Part shown: piece after piece, positions 1 to 5,528 of the stretch | Layout of the letters: each line of letters opens with the position of its first letter | Numbering within the stretch: the stretch's first letter is position 1 | From: an uncultured Collinsella sp. | GTDB lineage: Bacteria > Actinomycetota > Coriobacteriia > Coriobacteriales > Coriobacteriaceae | Assembly: GCA_900552145.1 (NCBI GenBank) | Contig: URYW01000046.1 | Coordinates: 1 to 14,272 of the forward strand | DNA length: 14,272 nucleotides | Direction: 5' to 3' | The notes under the pieces: model-generated | The model's database searches: none | What the model was told of the DNA's origin: nothing | The model's input: the letters and a program-made list of their open reading frames with translations, nothing else | Program-made: the position numbers and the translations under genes

Positions 1-1147
1 GACCCTGGTCGGCGGCGGCGCCGTCACCGTCAAGCCCAAGGCGGCGCCCCCCGAGGTGTCCAAGCATGTGCTGGAGGACGGCACCGCCGCCTGGCGGAAG
101 GCCGCCGACGCCACGGTCGCCGACGACCTGTACTGGCGCCTCTCTGCCGCGGTCCCGGCGGGTCTTACCGCCTACGACACCTATACGGTGCAGTTCGTCG
201 ACACCATGAGCGCGGGGCTCGACCCCTCCAAGGTCGCCGCGAGCATGCGCGTGTACGCGGCGGCGGGCGCGGACGGCGGCTTCGGCGCCGTTGCATGTGA
301 GGGCGGTAACGCCAACTCGACGCCGGCTAAAGGGTGGACAGATATTACTCCACAGTGCAAGGTCTCGATCGAGGGCAATGCCTTCACCGTGCGCACCGGC
401 GACCTGATCGCCGCGCTCGGCGGGGCCGACGCCTTCGCCGCGGGCGCCCGCGTGGTTGCTGCCTACAGTGCGCCGTTGGGGGCCAACTGCAATCGAGGCG
501 CTACCAAGGGCAACCCCAACGAGGTCTACCTGCGCTACCCCCGCTCTCCCTTTGCCGACCAGTCCGGCGACGCCGGGTTCACCCGCACGTCGAGCGATGA
601 CGCGTGCGCCTACACCTGGGGACTCAGTCTGATCAAGCGCTCAAGCTCGGACGATAAACCGCTCGCGGGCGCCAAACTGCGCATCATCGATGACCGCGGG
701 CGCATTCTAACGACTGACGGCTCGTGGTCGACGGATGCCGACGCGTGCGTTACCACATGCGCGGACGGGCATGTGGAATTGAGCGGTGTGGACGCGGGTG
801 TTTACACCGTCGAGGAGGTCGCGGCTCCCAAGGGATACGCCGCCTTTGAGGGCAGACGAACGGTAACGGTTACGTCCGAGGGTCTGGACGTTAAGCAGGT
901 GGCAGCTGCGAAGCCCAAAGTGACCGTGTCGGCCGAAAGCCCTCTGCGGGTTGATACCGCCGATGCCGGGACGGGTTCGATTGAGCTGTCGGTACTCAAC
1001 ACCCCAAGCAAAGAAGCAAGTCGAGGCTTTATGCCCTCGACGGGAGATAGAACGTTGGCGCTGGTGGCGGCTTTGGCTGCCATCGGAGTGGCGGTTATTG
1101 TTGTCGCGCTCGTCATCAAGCGGGGAGGAGGTCGCCGTGAAAAATAG
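1..1147 (+). CDS. Sortase-anchored pilin-like surface protein, 5' end outside window
   Basis: The reading frame is open from base 2, so the gene starts before the window; the GTG at 56 is internal. The visible part resembles the C-terminal half of Gram-positive pilin or adhesin subunits. A fimbrial isopeptide-formation D2-like domain (about 110-640, with FVDTMSAGL) is followed by a SpaA-like prealbumin domain (about 640-890, opening LIKRSSSDDKPLAGAKL and closing EEVAAPKGY). It ends with a cell-wall sorting signal: MPSTG at 1031-1045, a hydrophobic stretch at about 1052-1120 and the basic tail KRGGGRREK. A sortase would therefore cleave and anchor it to peptidoglycan or build it into a pilus. 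The motif has Met where LPXTG has Leu. Six cysteines are visible, and the Y-x-N-N-P segment usual in D2 domains reads YPRSP here. No sortase gene is seen nearby. The family is confident; the exact role (pilus backbone, tip or lone adhesin) is not. Confidence 0.85.
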   Translation, partial: TLVGGGAVTVKPKAAPPEVSKHVLEDGTAAWRKAADATVADDLYWRLSAAVPAGLTAYDTYTVQFVDTMSAGLDPSKVAASMRVYAAAGADGGFGAVACEGGNANSTPAKGWTDITPQCKVSIEGNAFTVRTGDLIAALGGADAFAAGARVVAAYSAPLGANCNRGATKGNPNEVYLRYPRSPFADQSGDAGFTRTSSDDACAYTWGLSLIKRSSSDDKPLAGAKLRIIDDRGRILTTDGSWSTDADACVTTCADGHVELSGVDAGVYTVEEVAAPKGYAAFEGRRTVTVTSEGLDVKQVAAAKPKVTVSAESPLRVDTADAGTGSIELSVLNTPSKEASRGFMPSTGDRTLALVAALAAIGVAVIVVALVIKRGGGRREK

Positions 1148-1257
1148 CTGCCCCCCCTGCTCAATGGCGTACTGCCTCCGTAGCGAGTGACGCGCAGGCC
1201 TGCCGACCTGATGATCATTGGTTTTGACAAAGTTACTAGAGAACCCTCCAAGAAAAC

Positions 1258-1301
1258 CGGGGCACCCGGTCGATGCGATCGGGTGCCCCGCTTCGTTTGT
1301 T
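1258..1301. terminator. Bidirectional intrinsic terminator between convergent genes
   Basis: An 11-bp perfect stem (1258-1268 with 1280-1290, core GGGGCACCCG) is followed by a T-rich tail, CTTCGTTTGTT, on the plus strand. It is preceded by AAAA, which gives a T run on the minus strand. It sits between the stop of the surface-protein gene and the stop of the convergent minus-strand gene, so it can serve both. Confidence 0.8.
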
Positions 1302-1339
1302 GGTGCAAAGCAACCTGGCACCTTTGTGGTGGTTGGCGG

Positions 1340-2485
1340 CTAAGCGGTGGGGAGTCCTGGCGTGTTAGCCGGCTGCTGCGGCTTGAGGCGGGCGTTGCGC
1401 CAGATGATCTGGATGATGTAGCCGAGCATAAAGACGAAGGCCACGCCGCTGATGAAGTCGCCTACGAGGGGAAGACCCGTGAGGGCGCCTGCGATCACGC
1501 CGCCCACAGCCGCCATGGCGTAGCGGTTCTGGCTGTTTCCGACCATGCGCGCGATCGCGCACCCCGCAAAGGCGCTCGACACCAGTGCGATGCCAATAAC
1601 ACCGCACAAGAGGGCTCCGGCAAGCGAGAGACCAGCGATAGAGATAATCAGCAGTAGGACGGCGGGGACGATAGCAATCGTACCCAGAAGACCGCTCACC
1701 CACAGGGGCGTGGGGTGCTGGTGGAGCATGCCGGCGGCGCTGGCAGTCGCACGCGGGAAGACGAGCTCGAGAAGCAGAGCGACAAAGCAGGTCGAGAGTG
1801 CCGCGGCGACGATACCGCCGATGACATCGTTAACGGTGGAAGTATCCTCGTTCTCGGTGCGGTCGATCTTGAGCGCGCCGACCTCGGCTCCCGCGGCGCG
1901 CTCGGGGTCCTCGGAGACGTGCGCGTTCACGGTGCCGGTGATGTGGGCGTTTTTGCCCAGGATGAGCTTGTCGGCCCAAACCTCAACATCGCCCTCGACG
2001 GTGCCATCGATAGTCACCGTATCGCCCGCAAGCGCTGCCGACTTGGTGGAGCCGCGCAGGGCAACCGTTTCGCCTATCGCATAGAAACAGTTGGCGGTGC
2101 TGCCGGAATTGAGCACGACATGCTGGCCGGCAACGGTCGCACTGCCATCAACCGTAGTCTTGGCAATGTCGATGGTGCGCGCCGCCAAGCGGACGGCGCC
2201 GCCCACCGTGCAGTCGCGGATCGAGAGAGTATCGCCCGCGGCGATGATATCGCGGTCGATGGACGTATCGTCCAAGTTGAGGGCCTGACCTGCCCAGTAC
2301 AGGTCACCTTCGACGCCGGACGGATTGGCGTCATTGTCGGTCGCAAGTACGTTGCCTGCGGTGTCCGTGCCGGCGAACGATGCCGTGGGAAGAGCGGTGA
2401 TCGCCAGTGCGATGAGCGCGAATAAGATCGTGATGCGGCCCCACGCTTTACGGCGCTGGGTCGACGGGAATTGATTACAGGGCAT
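1340..2485 (-). CDS. Secreted bactofilin-like beta-helix protein with C-terminal membrane segments
   Basis: The start is taken at 2485 (MPCNQFPSTQ) because AAGGA lies 7 bases upstream; the frame is open further, to 2533, but without a better site. The protein is 381 aa. Residues 11-38 look like a signal peptide: an RRK n-region, a hydrophobic core and an ASFA cleavage site. Residues about 60-190 are a run of short repeats such as DTVTIDGTVEGDVEVWADKLILG, the pattern of polymer-forming cytoskeletal (bactofilin) right-handed beta-helices. Residues 219-243 and 262-362 hold four or five hydrophobic membrane segments, followed by a short Pro-rich tail. This two-part layout occurs in a poorly characterised bacterial family; its function is unknown, and an envelope-associated scaffold is plausible. 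Here the beta-helix would lie outside the membrane, unlike cytosolic bactofilins. The TRIC-family gene lies 106 bp upstream on the same strand, so cotranscription is possible. Confidence 0.75.
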   Translation of the reverse strand: MPCNQFPSTQRRKAWGRITILFALIALAITALPTASFAGTDTAGNVLATDNDANPSGVEGDLYWAGQALNLDDTSIDRDIIAAGDTLSIRDCTVGGAVRLAARTIDIAKTTVDGSATVAGQHVVLNSGSTANCFYAIGETVALRGSTKSAALAGDTVTIDGTVEGDVEVWADKLILGKNAHITGTVNAHVSEDPERAAGAEVGALKIDRTENEDTSTVNDVIGGIVAAALSTCFVALLLELVFPRATASAAGMLHQHPTPLWVSGLLGTIAIVPAVLLLIISIAGLSLAGALLCGVIGIALVSSAFAGCAIARMVGNSQNRYAMAAVGGVIAGALTGLPLVGDFISGVAFVFMLGYIIQIIWRNARLKPQQPANTPGLPTA

Positions 2486-2591
2486 AGTGAATCCTTCGTC
2501 AGATGCTCGACATGCACCTAACAGGGTACCCAACGCGTGGGCGCTCTAAAAGAACCTCTCGGTTGCATTTCGAAGGATGAGCCCGCGCCAC

Positions 2592-3281
2592 CTACTTTTT
2601 GCGGTGCAAAAAGCGTGCGATGTCATCCTCGGTGGGGCTTTTGATATCAAAGCGCAGCGACAGCCAGCGTAGTCCCATGGTCACCACGACGCAAACGACC
2701 AGTGCGACGACATTGCTGACCAAGCCGCTCATGACAAGGCAAACATAGCTTGTCGATCCGGCGATGGCGGCGATGGCATAAAAGTTAGTACGTTGGAAAA
2801 TGCCCGGAACCACGCCCATAAAGCCGTCGCGCAACATGCCGCCGCCCACCGCGGTGAAAAAGCCCATCATGATGCACACCGCCGGCGCAAAGCCGTAGAC
2901 CAGCGCCTTGTCTGCTCCAGTGGCGGCGTAGATGCCGACCGAGATGATGTCGAGCAATGGGATGAGTTTCTCGGGTTTATCGACGATTGCCGGGAATATG
3001 TAGATGATGGCTGCCGTGGCAATGGAAAGCGGGAGTGCCATCGGCTGGTTGAGGATGTAGACGTTGCCCACCTGCAGCGTCATGTCGCGCAAGAGACCGC
3101 CGCCCAGACCGCAGACCACCGCGAGCGCGACCGCGCCCACCAGGTCGAGCTTGTGCTCGCGCGCAACCAGCACACCCGAGATTGAAGCCGCGACGACGGC
3201 GAACATTTCGAGCCAAAACGGAATAGCGACCATGGCATCCGAGGCATGTGAGGTAATGGTTATGGCAGCGACGACGGGCAA
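2592..3281 (-). CDS. TRIC-family (UPF0126) cation channel-like membrane protein
   Basis: The protein is 229 aa and almost entirely hydrophobic, with about seven membrane segments. It has two homologous halves, each carrying the glycine-rich signature of bacterial TRIC (trimeric intracellular cation channel, formerly UPF0126) proteins: GLGGGLLRD at residues 58-66 and VGGGMLRD at 145-152. Family members are trimeric cation-permeable channels of the inner membrane; some are proposed to transport small molecules, so the substrate is not settled. The start is a TTG at 3281, chosen because AGAAGGA lies 7 bases upstream; the first in-frame ATG, 16 codons later, would cut into the N-terminal region. 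The gene reads toward the bactofilin-like gene. A TACTAT box at 3323-3328 on the minus strand could be its -10, but no good -35 accompanies it. The C-terminal FLHRKK is cytosolic-like. Confidence 0.87.
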   Translation of the reverse strand: MPVVAAITITSHASDAMVAIPFWLEMFAVVAASISGVLVAREHKLDLVGAVALAVVCGLGGGLLRDMTLQVGNVYILNQPMALPLSIATAAIIYIFPAIVDKPEKLIPLLDIISVGIYAATGADKALVYGFAPAVCIMMGFFTAVGGGMLRDGFMGVVPGIFQRTNFYAIAAIAGSTSYVCLVMSGLVSNVVALVVCVVVTMGLRWLSLRFDIKSPTEDDIARFLHRKK

Positions 3282-3468
3282 GATGGGGTCCTTCTGATTG
3301 CGGGTTTAGACAATGCCCGTACATAGTACATGGTTGGCGGGTGTGGCGACCCTATTGCTCGGTAAACGGTCGGGACCGGGTGGGGGCGTAGGTTCCATGT
3401 TTGGGGGATCTGGGTTGATGTTGAACGCGATGGGGGCGTGGCTGAATAGGAGAATAGGAGGGATGTCC
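3282..3468. other. Gene-free upstream region of the TRIC-family gene
   Basis: I see no convincing gene here. The stretch holds the 5' leader of the TRIC-family gene and a weak minus-strand -10 candidate (TACTAT, 3323-3328). G-rich low-complexity sequence follows (about 3375-3465, with several GGGGG-like runs on the plus strand). A 60-codon minus-strand frame exists but is proline-rich, without a ribosome-binding site or a recognisable motif. Confidence 0.5.
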
Positions 3469-3516
3469 AAATTTTGAGCGGAGCTCAAAATTTATCCGGT
3501 CGGCTTACGCCGACCG
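3469..3516. repeat. Two adjacent perfect hairpins
   Basis: The first stem is 11 bp (AAATTTTGAGC at 3469-3479 with 3483-3493, loop GGA). The second is 8 bp (CGGTCGGC at 3497-3504 with 3509-3516, loop TTAC). Neither is followed by a convincing T run. They stand 5' of a terminator-like hairpin and the tRNA-Ser fragment. Their function is unknown; they may belong to an intergenic repeat family. Confidence 0.6.
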
Positions 3517-3526
3517 CGCTGCGCTA

Positions 3527-3549
3527 AAAACGCGCCACGGGCGCGTTTT
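3527..3549. terminator. Terminator-like hairpin, strongest on the minus strand
   Basis: A 10-bp perfect stem, AAAACGCGCC (3527-3536) with GGCGCGTTTT (3540-3549), has a 3-base loop. On the minus strand the stem runs into TTTTTAG; on the plus strand into TTTTCTTT. It could be a backup terminator for transcripts that read past the tRNA-Ser genes. Confidence 0.5.
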
Positions 3550-3570
3550 CTTTACGCTCCGCGCCCTGGC

Positions 3571-3595
3571 GGGTTCGAATCCCTCCTCCTCCGCC
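3571..3595 (+). pseudogene. Orphan tRNA-Ser 3' end (T arm and acceptor strand), inverted copy
   Basis: These 25 bases are identical to the 3' end of the minus-strand tRNA-Ser(CGA) gene: T-stem half, TTCGAAT loop, acceptor 3' strand, discriminator G and the first two bases of CCA. They lie on the opposite strand and face that gene. The exact partner is 3657-3681. Upstream there is no D arm, anticodon arm or 5' acceptor strand, so this is not a functional tRNA. The identity stops sharply at 3571, where the tRNA has A and this copy has C one base earlier, and after the second C of CCA. tRNA 3' ends of this length are typical attachment-site cores of integrases, so a leftover of a past integration is the leading explanation, although the inverted orientation is unusual. 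Confidence 0.75.
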
Positions 3596-3613
3596 GTATT
3601 TGCTTGTAAGGGA

Positions 3614-3644
3614 CTCAAAAAAAGCTCCCATTCTCGGGAGCTTT
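3614..3644 (-). terminator. Intrinsic terminator of tRNA-Ser(CGA)
   Basis: On the minus strand a 9-bp stem, AAAGCTCCC with GGGAGCTTT (3636-3644 with 3621-3629), has a 6-base loop and is followed by a run of seven T. It begins 12 bases after the tRNA 3' end. Confidence 0.9.
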
Positions 3645-3655
3645 CTCAATCCAAA

Positions 3656-3746
3656 TGGCGGAGGAGGAGGGATTCGAACCCTCGTGACCTTATACAGGCC
3701 AAACGGTTTTCGAGACCGCCGCATTCAACCACTCTGCCACCCCTCC
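3656..3746 (-). tRNA. tRNA-Ser, anticodon CGA (reads UCG)
   Basis: The gene is a 91-base class II tRNA with a long variable arm. The 5' acceptor strand GGAGGGG pairs with CTCCTCC, with one G-U pair. The D arm carries GGCAGAGTGGTTGAATGC. The anticodon loop CTCGAAA gives CGA, flanked by GCGGT and ACCGT. The variable arm is long, and the T arm is GAGGG-TTCGAAT-CCCTC. The discriminator is G, and CCA is encoded in the gene. It lies 48 bases downstream of the second tRNA-Ser gene on the same strand, with an intrinsic terminator between them and another behind it. Confidence 0.96.
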
Positions 3747-3751
3747 GCGTG

Positions 3752-3785
3752 GGGTAAAAACAAAGCAGGCTCGAAGGCCTGCTTT
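3752..3785 (-). terminator. Intrinsic terminator between the two tRNA-Ser genes
   Basis: On the minus strand the 9-bp stem AAAGCAGGC/GCCTGCTTT (3762-3770 with 3777-3785) has a 6-base loop. It is followed by GTTTTTACCCC, a good U tract. Any expression of the CGA tRNA from the upstream promoter needs read-through of this hairpin. Confidence 0.85.
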
Positions 3786-3794
3786 GGAATTAAC

Positions 3795-3885
3795 TGGCGG
3801 AGAGTCAGGGATTTGAACCCTGGAGACGCTTTTGACGCCTACACGATTTCCAATCGTGCTCCTTCGGCCACTCGGACAACTCTCC
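3795..3885 (-). tRNA. tRNA-Ser, anticodon GGA (reads UCC/UCU)
   Basis: The gene is a 91-base class II tRNA. The acceptor GGAGAGT pairs with ACTCTCC. The D arm carries GTCCGAGTGGCCGAAGGAG. The anticodon stem CACGA/TCGTG encloses the loop TTGGAAA, giving anticodon GGA. The long variable arm is AGGCGTCAAAAGCGTCT. The T arm is CAGGG-TTCAAAT-CCCTG. The discriminator is G, and CCA is encoded. It is the first gene after the tRNA promoter. Confidence 0.96.
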
Positions 3886-3901
3886 GTTAAATGCGAAAGT
3901 T

Positions 3902-3929
3902 AGTATACACGAGGAATCGTAAGGTGCAA
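3902..3929 (-). promoter_or_regulatory. Promoter of the tRNA-Ser genes
   Basis: On the minus strand TTGCAC (3924-3929) and TATACT (3902-3907) are 16 bp apart, close to the sigma-70/SigA consensus. Transcription would start near 3895, about 10 bases before the 5' end of tRNA-Ser(GGA). Confidence 0.8.
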
Positions 3930-3937
3930 GCCGAAAA

Positions 3938-4020
3938 CTTAGCATTTTTTGATCCACAGTGTCTCGCGCTGTGCCTAAAACGCGCGGCACATGCAGTCTG
4001 ACCAGCAAAATCATGCTAAG
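3938..4020. repeat. Imperfect inverted repeat with nested hairpins
   Basis: The outer arms CTTAGCAT (3938-3945) and ATGCTAAG (4013-4020) pair perfectly. After a small bulge they continue with TTTTG against CAAAA. Inside, TGTGCC (3970-3975) can pair with GGCACA (3986-3991), and CACAG with CTGTG as an alternative. It lies just downstream of a good minus-strand promoter candidate. It could be a small RNA, a leader structure of the tRNA transcript, or neither. Confidence 0.4.
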
Positions 4021-4040
4021 CGAATTGCTCAAAAAAGGAC

Positions 4041-4068
4041 TTTATAGACCACGAGCAAACGAATTCAA
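4041..4068 (-). promoter_or_regulatory. Second minus-strand promoter candidate
   Basis: On the minus strand TTGAAT (4063-4068) and TATAAA (4041-4046) are 16 bp apart. The predicted start near 4034 lies about 150 bases before tRNA-Ser(GGA). It may be a distal tRNA promoter or drive a separate short RNA through the structured segment at 3938-4020. Confidence 0.5.
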
Positions 4069-4279
4069 AATCTTTTGGCGATCAATTGGACCACTGGTAT
4101 GCATTTTGCGACCACAGCCTTGTGTCCGTTGACCTGTGGCTTGGCTCAGCTTGTCCCCGCGGCACCGTATCTTGTCCACAGATTCGTCAAGCTTTTGGTC
4201 AGCATTTGGTTGGAATGCGCATGAAACGTCGTGCGAGTATGGACATATGTGGAGGTCATGAGGTTGTAGCTGCATATTC
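4069..4279. other. Gene-free region upstream of the rpsF promoter
   Basis: I see no convincing gene. The region is less GC-rich than its surroundings. It has one 9-mer identical to the actinobacterial DnaA-box form (TTGTCCACA, 4172-4180). Short inverted repeats such as CCACAG/CTGTGG lie around 4112-4138. Small frames on both strands lack family features and good start sites. Confidence 0.4.
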
Positions 4280-4308
4280 TTGCGGCCTGGGAGGTTGAAA
4301 GATATTAT
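4280..4308 (+). promoter_or_regulatory. Promoter of the rpsF-ssb-rpsR-rplI operon
   Basis: TTGCGG (4280-4285) and TATTAT (4303-4308) are 17 bp apart. The predicted start near 4315 gives a leader of about 65 bases before the rpsF ATG. Confidence 0.75.
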
Positions 4309-4324
4309 TACCAAGTCTTTTCCT

Positions 4325-4353
4325 GCTTCAGGCGCACCTTCACGACCTGAAGC
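4325..4353 (+). promoter_or_regulatory. Leader hairpin upstream of rpsF
   Basis: GCTTCAGG (4325-4332) pairs perfectly with CCTGAAGC (4346-4353) around a 13-base loop. It ends 27 bases before the start codon. In many bacteria the S6:S18 complex represses this operon by binding a structured rpsF leader, so an autoregulatory role is plausible. I cannot identify the conserved CCG bulge of the known motif here. Confidence 0.45.
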
Positions 4354-4379
4354 CACATTTGCCCAGAGGAGGTGACAAT

Positions 4380-4673
4380 ATGAAGGCTTATGAACTGCTG
4401 TTCTTTGTTGACCCGTCGCTCGACCCCGAGACTCGTCTCGCTGTTATGAAGCGCATCGATACCACGATCGCTGAGGGCGCTGGCAAGGTCGACTCCGTTG
4501 ACGAGTGGGGCAAGCGCAAGCTCGCCTACGAGATCAACGACCTCACCGATGGTGACTACACCCTCATCAACTTCCACGCAGATCCTACCCAGATCGCCGA
4601 GCTTGATCGCGTCCTGCGCATCACCGACGCTGTGGTCCGCCACATGATCGTCCGTCGCGACGACCAGGAGTAA
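4380..4673 (+). CDS. rpsF: 30S ribosomal protein bS6
   Basis: This 97-aa protein has the whole S6 pattern: MKAYELLFFVDPSL at the start, the central WGKRKLAYEINDLTDGDY, and RITDAVVRHMIVRRD near the end. bS6 forms a heterodimer with bS18 on the platform of the 30S subunit. The start is the ATG at 4380, preceded by AGGAGG at 7 bases; an in-frame TTG seven codons upstream would overlap that ribosome-binding site and is rejected. It is the first gene of the operon and is followed 48 bases later by ssb. It lacks the long acidic C-terminal tail seen in some enterobacterial S6 proteins. Confidence 0.97.
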   Translation: MKAYELLFFVDPSLDPETRLAVMKRIDTTIAEGAGKVDSVDEWGKRKLAYEINDLTDGDYTLINFHADPTQIAELDRVLRITDAVVRHMIVRRDDQE

Positions 4674-4721
4674 GACTGTCGTTTTGGACTGGGCTTGTGC
4701 CCCAAGAGGAAGTAGTGAGTT

Positions 4722-5174
4722 ATGAGCATCAATCGAGTGAACATCACCGGTAACCTCACCCGCGATCCCGAGCTGCGCGCCACCGCTGGCGGAACCCAGG
4801 TTCTGTCCTTTGGCGTCGCCGTGAACGATCGTCGCCGCAACGCGCAGACTGGCGAGTGGGAGGACTATCCCAACTTTGTCGACTGCACCATGTTTGGCAC
4901 CCGCGCCGAGGCCGTGAGCCGTTTCCTGGCAAAGGGAAACAAGGTCGCGATCGAGGGCAAGCTGCGCTACAGCTCTTGGGAGCGCGACGGCCAGCGCCGG
5001 AGCAAACTTGAGGTCATCGTCGATGAGATCGAGTTTATGAGCTCCCGTGGTGGCCAGGGTGGCTACGATCAGGGCGGTTACGCCCCCGCAGTTCCCGCGC
5101 CCGCAGCACGTCCTGCCGCACCGGTGGCCACGCCGCCCGCGGTCGACGTCTACGATGAGGACATCCCGTTCTAA
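4722..5174 (+). CDS. ssb: Single-stranded DNA-binding protein
   Basis: The protein is 150 aa. Residues 1-108 form the OB fold, with the classic INRVNITGNLTRDPELR start, a FVDCTMFGTRAEAVSRFLAKG core and the YSSWERDGQRRSKLEVIVDEIEF strands. A Gly/Pro/Ala-rich flexible linker follows, and the tip is DEDIPF, the acidic C-terminal peptide that recruits replication and repair partners. SSB works as a homotetramer coating single-stranded DNA at forks. Its place between rpsF and rpsR is the widely conserved bacterial arrangement. AGAGGAA lies about 10 bases before the ATG, a somewhat long spacing. As the gene next to dnaB's operon neighbours, it is presumably the main replication SSB. Confidence 0.97.
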   Translation: MSINRVNITGNLTRDPELRATAGGTQVLSFGVAVNDRRRNAQTGEWEDYPNFVDCTMFGTRAEAVSRFLAKGNKVAIEGKLRYSSWERDGQRRSKLEVIVDEIEFMSSRGGQGGYDQGGYAPAVPAPAARPAAPVATPPAVDVYDEDIPF

Positions 5175-5201
5175 GGGTTGTTCACCTATTTTTGAGTGAG
5201 A

Positions 5202-5227
5202 GGCGGCTTCGGTTCGCCGAAGTTGCC
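5202..5227 (+). promoter_or_regulatory. Stable hairpin with UUCG loop between ssb and rpsR
   Basis: An 11-bp stem (5202-5212 with 5217-5227, two G-U pairs) closes on the tetraloop TTCG. No T run follows, so it is not a typical terminator. It lies 19 bases before the rpsR start. It may stabilise or process the mRNA and so set the ratio of SSB to ribosomal protein. Confidence 0.5.
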
Positions 5228-5246
5228 AAATGAAAGGTATTTTGAC

Positions 5247-5513
5247 ATGGCTAATGATTTTTCTGCACGTCAGCCGCGTCGTAAGTACTGCCAGTTCTGC
5301 AAGGAGAACACTGAGTTCATTGACTATAAGGACACTCAGCTTCTCCGTAAGTACATGACCGACCGTGGCAAGATCAAGCCCCGTCGCGTCACTGGCGCTT
5401 GCACGCAGCATCAGCATGACATCGCCAACGCCATCAAGCGCGCCCGCGAGATGGCTCTCCTGCCGTACACCGTCCCCGTGGTTTCCTCTCGTGGCAACCG
5501 CGACCGCGGCTAA
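5247..5513 (+). CDS. rpsR: 30S ribosomal protein bS18
   Basis: This 88-aa protein has the S18 core YKDTQLLRKYMTDRGKI, the GACTQHQHDIANAIKRAREMALLPY region and a basic tail. It binds the 30S platform together with bS6. It is the zinc-binding type: C15 and C18 (CQFC), C52 and a following histidine (CTQH) are present, ligands that zinc-free S18 paralogues lose. The start at 5247 (MANDFSARQP) is chosen over an upstream in-frame start at 5196, because the upstream codons would translate through the UUCG hairpin and look unlike S18. AAAGG lies 9 bases before the ATG. rplI follows 15 bases after the stop. Confidence 0.96.
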   Translation: MANDFSARQPRRKYCQFCKENTEFIDYKDTQLLRKYMTDRGKIKPRRVTGACTQHQHDIANAIKRAREMALLPYTVPVVSSRGNRDRG

Positions 5514-5528
5514 GAAGGGAGACGCATC

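Noticed and set aside
1187..1657. 156-codon plus-strand frame starting after the surface-protein gene
   Set aside because: It reads through the bidirectional terminator and then antisense to the bactofilin-like gene. Composition is not protein-like.
3306..3488. 60-codon minus-strand frame
   Set aside because: It is proline-rich, runs into a hairpin, and has no ribosome-binding site or recognisable motif.
3480..3595. A complete plus-strand tRNA gene ending at 3595
   Set aside because: Only the T arm and 3' acceptor strand are present. No 5' acceptor, D arm or anticodon arm can be folded from the upstream sequence.
3949..4180. Possible replication origin: DnaA-box-like TTGTCCACA (4172-4180) and TGATCCACA (3950-3958)
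   Set aside because: There is only one exact box and one near match, with no AT-rich unwinding element and no dnaA gene nearby. A genome-wide GC-skew plot and the dnaA location would settle it.
4042..4356. Short frames on both strands between the tRNA genes and rpsF
   Set aside because: They overlap the promoters and leader, have poor start sites, and show no domain features.
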